Made by a program: the position numbers and the translations under genes
The notes under the pieces: generated by a model
What the model was told of the DNA's origin: nothing
Databases searched by the model: none
What the model saw: the letters and a program-made list of their open reading frames with translations, nothing else
In this document: piece by piece, positions 5,996-8,080 of the stretch
Layout of the letters: each line of letters begins with the position of its first letter
Numbering within the stretch: the first letter of the stretch is position 1
NCBI GenBank assembly: GCA_945980015.1
Contig: CAMFQI010000037.1
Location: 1 to 8,080, forward strand
DNA length: 8,080 nt
Direction of reading: 5' to 3'
From: an uncultured Eubacterium sp.
GTDB taxonomy: Bacteria; Bacillota; Clostridia; Oscillospirales; Acutalibacteraceae

Positions 5996-6117
5996 CTCTT
6001 CACTATTCACTCTTACTTCTTACCTAAAATTCCGTTCACGAAAACTTTTTAGTGAAGAGTGAATAGTTAATAGTGAATAAGTAAAAAATTCCGCCCACTT
6101 TCGTGAACGGAATTTTT
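5996..6117. repeat. MITE-like segment of nested inverted and heptamer repeats
   Basis: This non-coding stretch has two nested inverted repeats. A perfect 18-bp pair lies at 6026-6043 and 6099-6116 (AAAATTCCGTTCACGAAA and its complement). A 13-bp pair lies at 6002-6014 and 6055-6067 (ACTATTCACTCTT and its complement). Between them run GTGAATA, GTTAATA, GTGAATA heptamers (6060-6080). No coding potential is seen. The arms interleave rather than nest fully, suggesting duplication of a terminator half or a small mobile repeat. The right edge abuts the tRNA-Asn 3' end and the left edge touches the promoter dyad of the four-helix-bundle gene. Confidence 0.6.
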
Positions 6118-6118
6118 T
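6083..6118 (-). terminator. Terminator of tRNA-Asn
   Basis: AAAAAATTCCG (6083-6093) and CGGAATTTTTT (6108-6118) form an 11-bp stem with an inner CAC/GTG stem (6096-6098, 6103-6105) around TTTC and a CC/AA internal loop. Read on the minus strand it begins immediately at the encoded CCA of the tRNA and ends in TTTTTT. The outermost pair overlaps the last base of the tRNA gene, leaving no spacer. Confidence 0.8.
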
Positions 6119-6193
6119 GGCTCCCCCTGTTGGACTTGAACCAACGACAACTCGGTTAACAGCCGAGTGCTCTACCGACTGAGCTAAGGAGGA
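6118..6193 (-). tRNA. tRNA-Asn (anticodon GTT)
   Basis: The minus strand folds as a complete cloverleaf of 76 bases with encoded CCA. The acceptor stem TCCTCCT (6187-6193) pairs with AGGGGGA (6122-6128), with one U-G wobble. The D arm contains AGCTCAGTCGGTAGAGC. The anticodon arm is CTCGG-CTGTTAA-CCGAG, giving anticodon GTT for asparagine AAC/AAT codons. The T arm has GGTTCAAGTCC. The discriminator is G (6121), followed by CCA (6118-6120). It has its own promoter and terminator, so it is a single-gene unit. Nothing suggests disruption. Confidence 0.97.
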
Positions 6194-6220
6194 ATGTCTT
6201 TCTTTTTCAATTGCTTATAC

Positions 6221-6249
6221 ATAATAGCAGACAAAGAGGAAAATGTCAA
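6221..6249 (-). promoter_or_regulatory. Sigma-A promoter of tRNA-Asn
   Basis: On the minus strand a perfect -35 TTGACA (6244-6249) and a -10 TATTAT (6221-6226) are separated by 17 bases. The predicted start near 6214 gives a leader of about 20 bases that would be removed by RNase P. The rest of the gap (6250-6334) holds A/T runs and nothing I can assign. Confidence 0.85.
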
Positions 6250-6334
6250 GGGATTTTTTTGAAAAAATTAAAAAAATGTTTAAGACATCGGATACTGTGC
6301 CTGAAGCGGGCAGGAATACCGATTTTTCCATACC

Positions 6335-6365
6335 AAAAAGCAGACCCGTCTTTTGACGAGCCTGC
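6335..6365 (-). terminator. Terminator of the pseudokinase gene
   Basis: Read on the minus strand, GCAGGCTCGTC (6355-6365) pairs with GACGGGTCTGC (6340-6350) across an AAAA loop. All eleven positions pair, two as G-U wobbles. TTTTT (6335-6339) follows. It starts 10 bases after the stop codon. Confidence 0.9.
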
Positions 6366-6375
6366 GATATAATTT

Positions 6376-8013
6376 TTATTCGGTTGTGGGCTCGGTGGTT
6401 GTTTCGACCTCGCCGTAAACCTGCAGGATTACCTCCTCGCCTACTGCGACAACCGAACCCGGTGCCGGAGCTATGCCGGTGGTTGACTTCACGGTACCCT
6501 TTGTATGAGTGCCGTCGTTATAAACCTCAACGGTGGTCACCTTGAAGCCAAGCTCCTCCAATTGCTTTTTTGCTTCCTCAAGAGTGAGTGCGCTGACGTT
6601 TGGAACCTTTTCGGTTTGAACGCCCTTTGATACAGTCAGTATAATGTCGGAGCCCTGAGATACCTTTGTTCCGGGCTCGATGCTTTGCTTGAAAATGATG
6701 CCCTGTTCGGTATCGGCGGAGTATTCGCCCTGGAATACAAAACGGAATTGCTCGTTCCAAGCACCGTTATTTTCGATATCGCTTTGGGTGTAGCCGTTGT
6801 TGACAAAATTCGGAACCTCGTATGTTACGATTTCCTGCGTAGACTCTTCCTCCTGTGCGGGCTTGTTCAAAATTCCCGAGGTCTTAAGCACAACGCCTAT
6901 AGTGATTATTATAGCAATAACGGCAACGGCAAGAACAGATGCGATGATTTTTCGCTTTTTTTCGGCTCTTGTAGGCTTGTTGTAATCGGGATAGCCGCCT
7001 GTTGCACCCTCTTGATAGATGTCCTCCTGCGGAATGGTCTTTGCCTGAACGGCGGGTGCGGCGTCTAGCATTTCACGTAAGGAGTCGATAGTCTTAATTC
7101 GCTTTTCGGGATAAACCTGCAAGCCTCCGACAAGTGCCTTAATTACATGAATAGGAATGTTTTCGGCTATTGCATTGGGTATCATCAGCTTATCGTTTGC
7201 CTCACGAGATACGGCCGACGGTGGATTTGTGCCGACAAGAGATCTGTAAATACATGCACAAAAGCTGTAAATATCGGTTGCAGCGCAGATTTTGTGATTA
7301 TTGTCATATTGCTCAAGAGCGGTGTAGCCCTCGTTCTCGCAAAATTCAAGAACGCTCGACGAGTCGTAGGACTGCGTAATCGAAAACGGTGCAAGTCTTA
7401 CCTTACCGTCACGGCAAAGCATAAGGTTGTCGGGAGAAACGCCGCCGTGCACAATGCCGTTTGAATGAAGCGACTCAAGAGTTGTGAGCACGGGCATAAG
7501 CATAATTCTTGCATTTTCCCAAGCGATATATCCGGATTCGTTTCTCAAAAGATAGTCACGAAGCGAAATGCAATCCATATCCTCGATTATCGCATACATC
7601 GTGCCGTTTGCCTCGAAAACATCATAAACGGGTGTAACCGCCGATAGTGAATGAAGCTTTTCAAGAGTAGTCCACAGTCTGTAAAACGACTTTTTTATAT
7701 TCTCGAATTCGCCGAGATAACGCTGTCTTATATGAAGGTCAGTGTTTCCTTCCAGACGATTTGCTATACCCTTAGGATAAAGCTCACGAATGAGAATAAG
7801 TCTGTCAAGCTGACCGTCATAGCCGAGATATGTTACGGCGTCGCTTTCATGCTTTTGAACGGTTCCGACAATATATTTGTCCTGAAGTATCGTTTTTGCA
7901 GGGAGATACATTGTGTCGTTTGCAACATCGTTGTCATAGCCACATTCATTACAAACGCTTCCGGATGTAAGCTCGCCCCAGCAATTAACACATAAGTTGT
8001 CTAATTCTCTCAT
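6376..8013 (-). CDS. Zinc-ribbon/pseudokinase/PASTA membrane receptor (PknB/PrkC-like, catalytically degenerate)
   Basis: The 545-residue protein has, in order, a zinc ribbon (C8, C11, C21, C24), a protein-kinase-like domain (about 45-320), one membrane helix (about 356-376) and two outer PASTA domains (about 397-464 and 465-533), ending in a Thr/Glu-rich tail. Active PrkC/PknB kinases sense cell-wall fragments through PASTA domains. Here the ATP-anchoring lysine is arginine (R76 in LILIRELYP), HRD is HGG (189-191, no catalytic Asp), DFG is PFS (209-211), and the glycine loop is degenerate. Structural residues remain: N196 (SPDNLML), TALEQY and D247 (DIYSF). It is therefore probably a pseudokinase acting as a scaffold or ligand sensor. 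I chose the start at 8013: GGAG (8021-8024) precedes it, while in-frame ATGs at 8064 and 8046 lie in or beside the promoter. No phosphatase or partner kinase gene is adjacent. Confidence 0.9.
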   Translation of the reverse strand: MRELDNLCVNCWGELTSGSVCNECGYDNDVANDTMYLPAKTILQDKYIVGTVQKHESDAVTYLGYDGQLDRLILIRELYPKGIANRLEGNTDLHIRQRYLGEFENIKKSFYRLWTTLEKLHSLSAVTPVYDVFEANGTMYAIIEDMDCISLRDYLLRNESGYIAWENARIMLMPVLTTLESLHSNGIVHGGVSPDNLMLCRDGKVRLAPFSITQSYDSSSVLEFCENEGYTALEQYDNNHKICAATDIYSFCACIYRSLVGTNPPSAVSREANDKLMIPNAIAENIPIHVIKALVGGLQVYPEKRIKTIDSLREMLDAAPAVQAKTIPQEDIYQEGATGGYPDYNKPTRAEKKRKIIASVLAVAVIAIIITIGVVLKTSGILNKPAQEEESTQEIVTYEVPNFVNNGYTQSDIENNGAWNEQFRFVFQGEYSADTEQGIIFKQSIEPGTKVSQGSDIILTVSKGVQTEKVPNVSALTLEEAKKQLEELGFKVTTVEVYNDGTHTKGTVKSTTGIAPAPGSVVAVGEEVILQVYGEVETTTEPTTE

Positions 8014-8051
8014 ATTTTCACTCCAAGTTACTGTATACTTTTTCATTATAT

Positions 8052-8080
8052 ATAATATCAACATAAATGCGTAATGTCAA
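8052..8080 (-). promoter_or_regulatory. Sigma-A promoter of the pseudokinase gene
   Basis: On the minus strand TTGACA (8075-8080) and TATTAT (8052-8057) are separated by 17 bases, the same hexamers and spacing as the tRNA-Asn promoter. Transcription would start near 8045, giving a leader of about 30 bases before the ATG at 8013. The -35 lies at the very edge of the window. Confidence 0.8.

Noticed and set aside
6060..6080. CRISPR-like array, suggested by repeated heptamers
   Set aside because: The units are only 7 bases, contiguous, without spacers or cas genes.
6118..6193. Integration site with a duplicated tRNA-Asn 3' end (att site)
   Set aside because: I found no second copy of the tRNA 3' end in the window and no integrase gene, so an att call is unsupported.
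6215..6331. 38-codon minus-strand reading frame starting at 6331
   Set aside because: It overlaps the tRNA-Asn promoter, has no ribosome binding site, and its later residues come from A/T runs.
8014..8064. Longer N-terminus for the pseudokinase (start at 8064 or 8046)
   Set aside because: These codons lie in or next to the sigma-A promoter, whereas the ATG at 8013 has a well-placed GGAG and directly precedes the zinc ribbon.

Overview
This window most likely comes from a Gram-positive, spore-forming Clostridia-type bacterium (Oscillospiraceae/Lachnospiraceae-like). The evidence is a SleB-type spore cortex hydrolase, a PhoP/PhoR-style two-component pair, an ECF sigma factor coupled to a DUF4179-like anti-sigma factor, a PASTA-domain kinase-like receptor with a zinc ribbon, and strong AGGAGG-type ribosome binding sites. 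The first 42 bases are not genomic. They read as an Illumina Nextera i7 index plus transposase adapter, so the biological sequence starts at about position 43 and the window opens at a contig end.

Layout. Plus strand, 48-3272: sleB (cortex-lytic transglycosylase), a terminator hairpin, a regulatory region with TTTACA-type direct repeats resembling a Pho box, then an OmpR-family response regulator and a PAS-containing PhoR-like histidine kinase overlapping by 4 bp. A bidirectional terminator at 3288-3326 separates these from the minus-strand block. Minus strand, 3335-8080, read from right to left: a pseudokinase receptor with its own sigma-A promoter and terminator; tRNA-Asn(GTT) with its own promoter and terminator; a short repeat-rich, MITE-like segment abutting the tRNA 3' end; a small four-helix-bundle (S23/Avd-like) gene; a nitroreductase; and an ECF sigma/anti-sigma operon with an apparent autoregulatory ECF promoter.

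How the genes work together. Several units sense the envelope or environment: the two-component pair (perhaps phosphate), the sigma/anti-sigma pair (an envelope signal received by the anti-sigma ectodomain), and the PASTA receptor (cell-wall fragments, by family knowledge). SleB acts on cortex peptidoglycan during germination. No pst operon, ypeB partner or phosphatase lies in the window, so these links are inferred from family and not from context. No intergenic gap exceeds 300 bp.

Most notable: (1) the PASTA receptor has lost the catalytic lysine, the HRD aspartate and the DFG aspartate together, so it is almost certainly a pseudokinase; (2) the gene-end hairpins share conserved apical modules on unrelated outer stems; (3) an inverted-repeat segment and a promoter-spanning dyad sit between tRNA-Asn and the four-helix-bundle gene. 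I do not see a CRISPR array, toxin-antitoxin pair, phage genes or a complete novel defence system.
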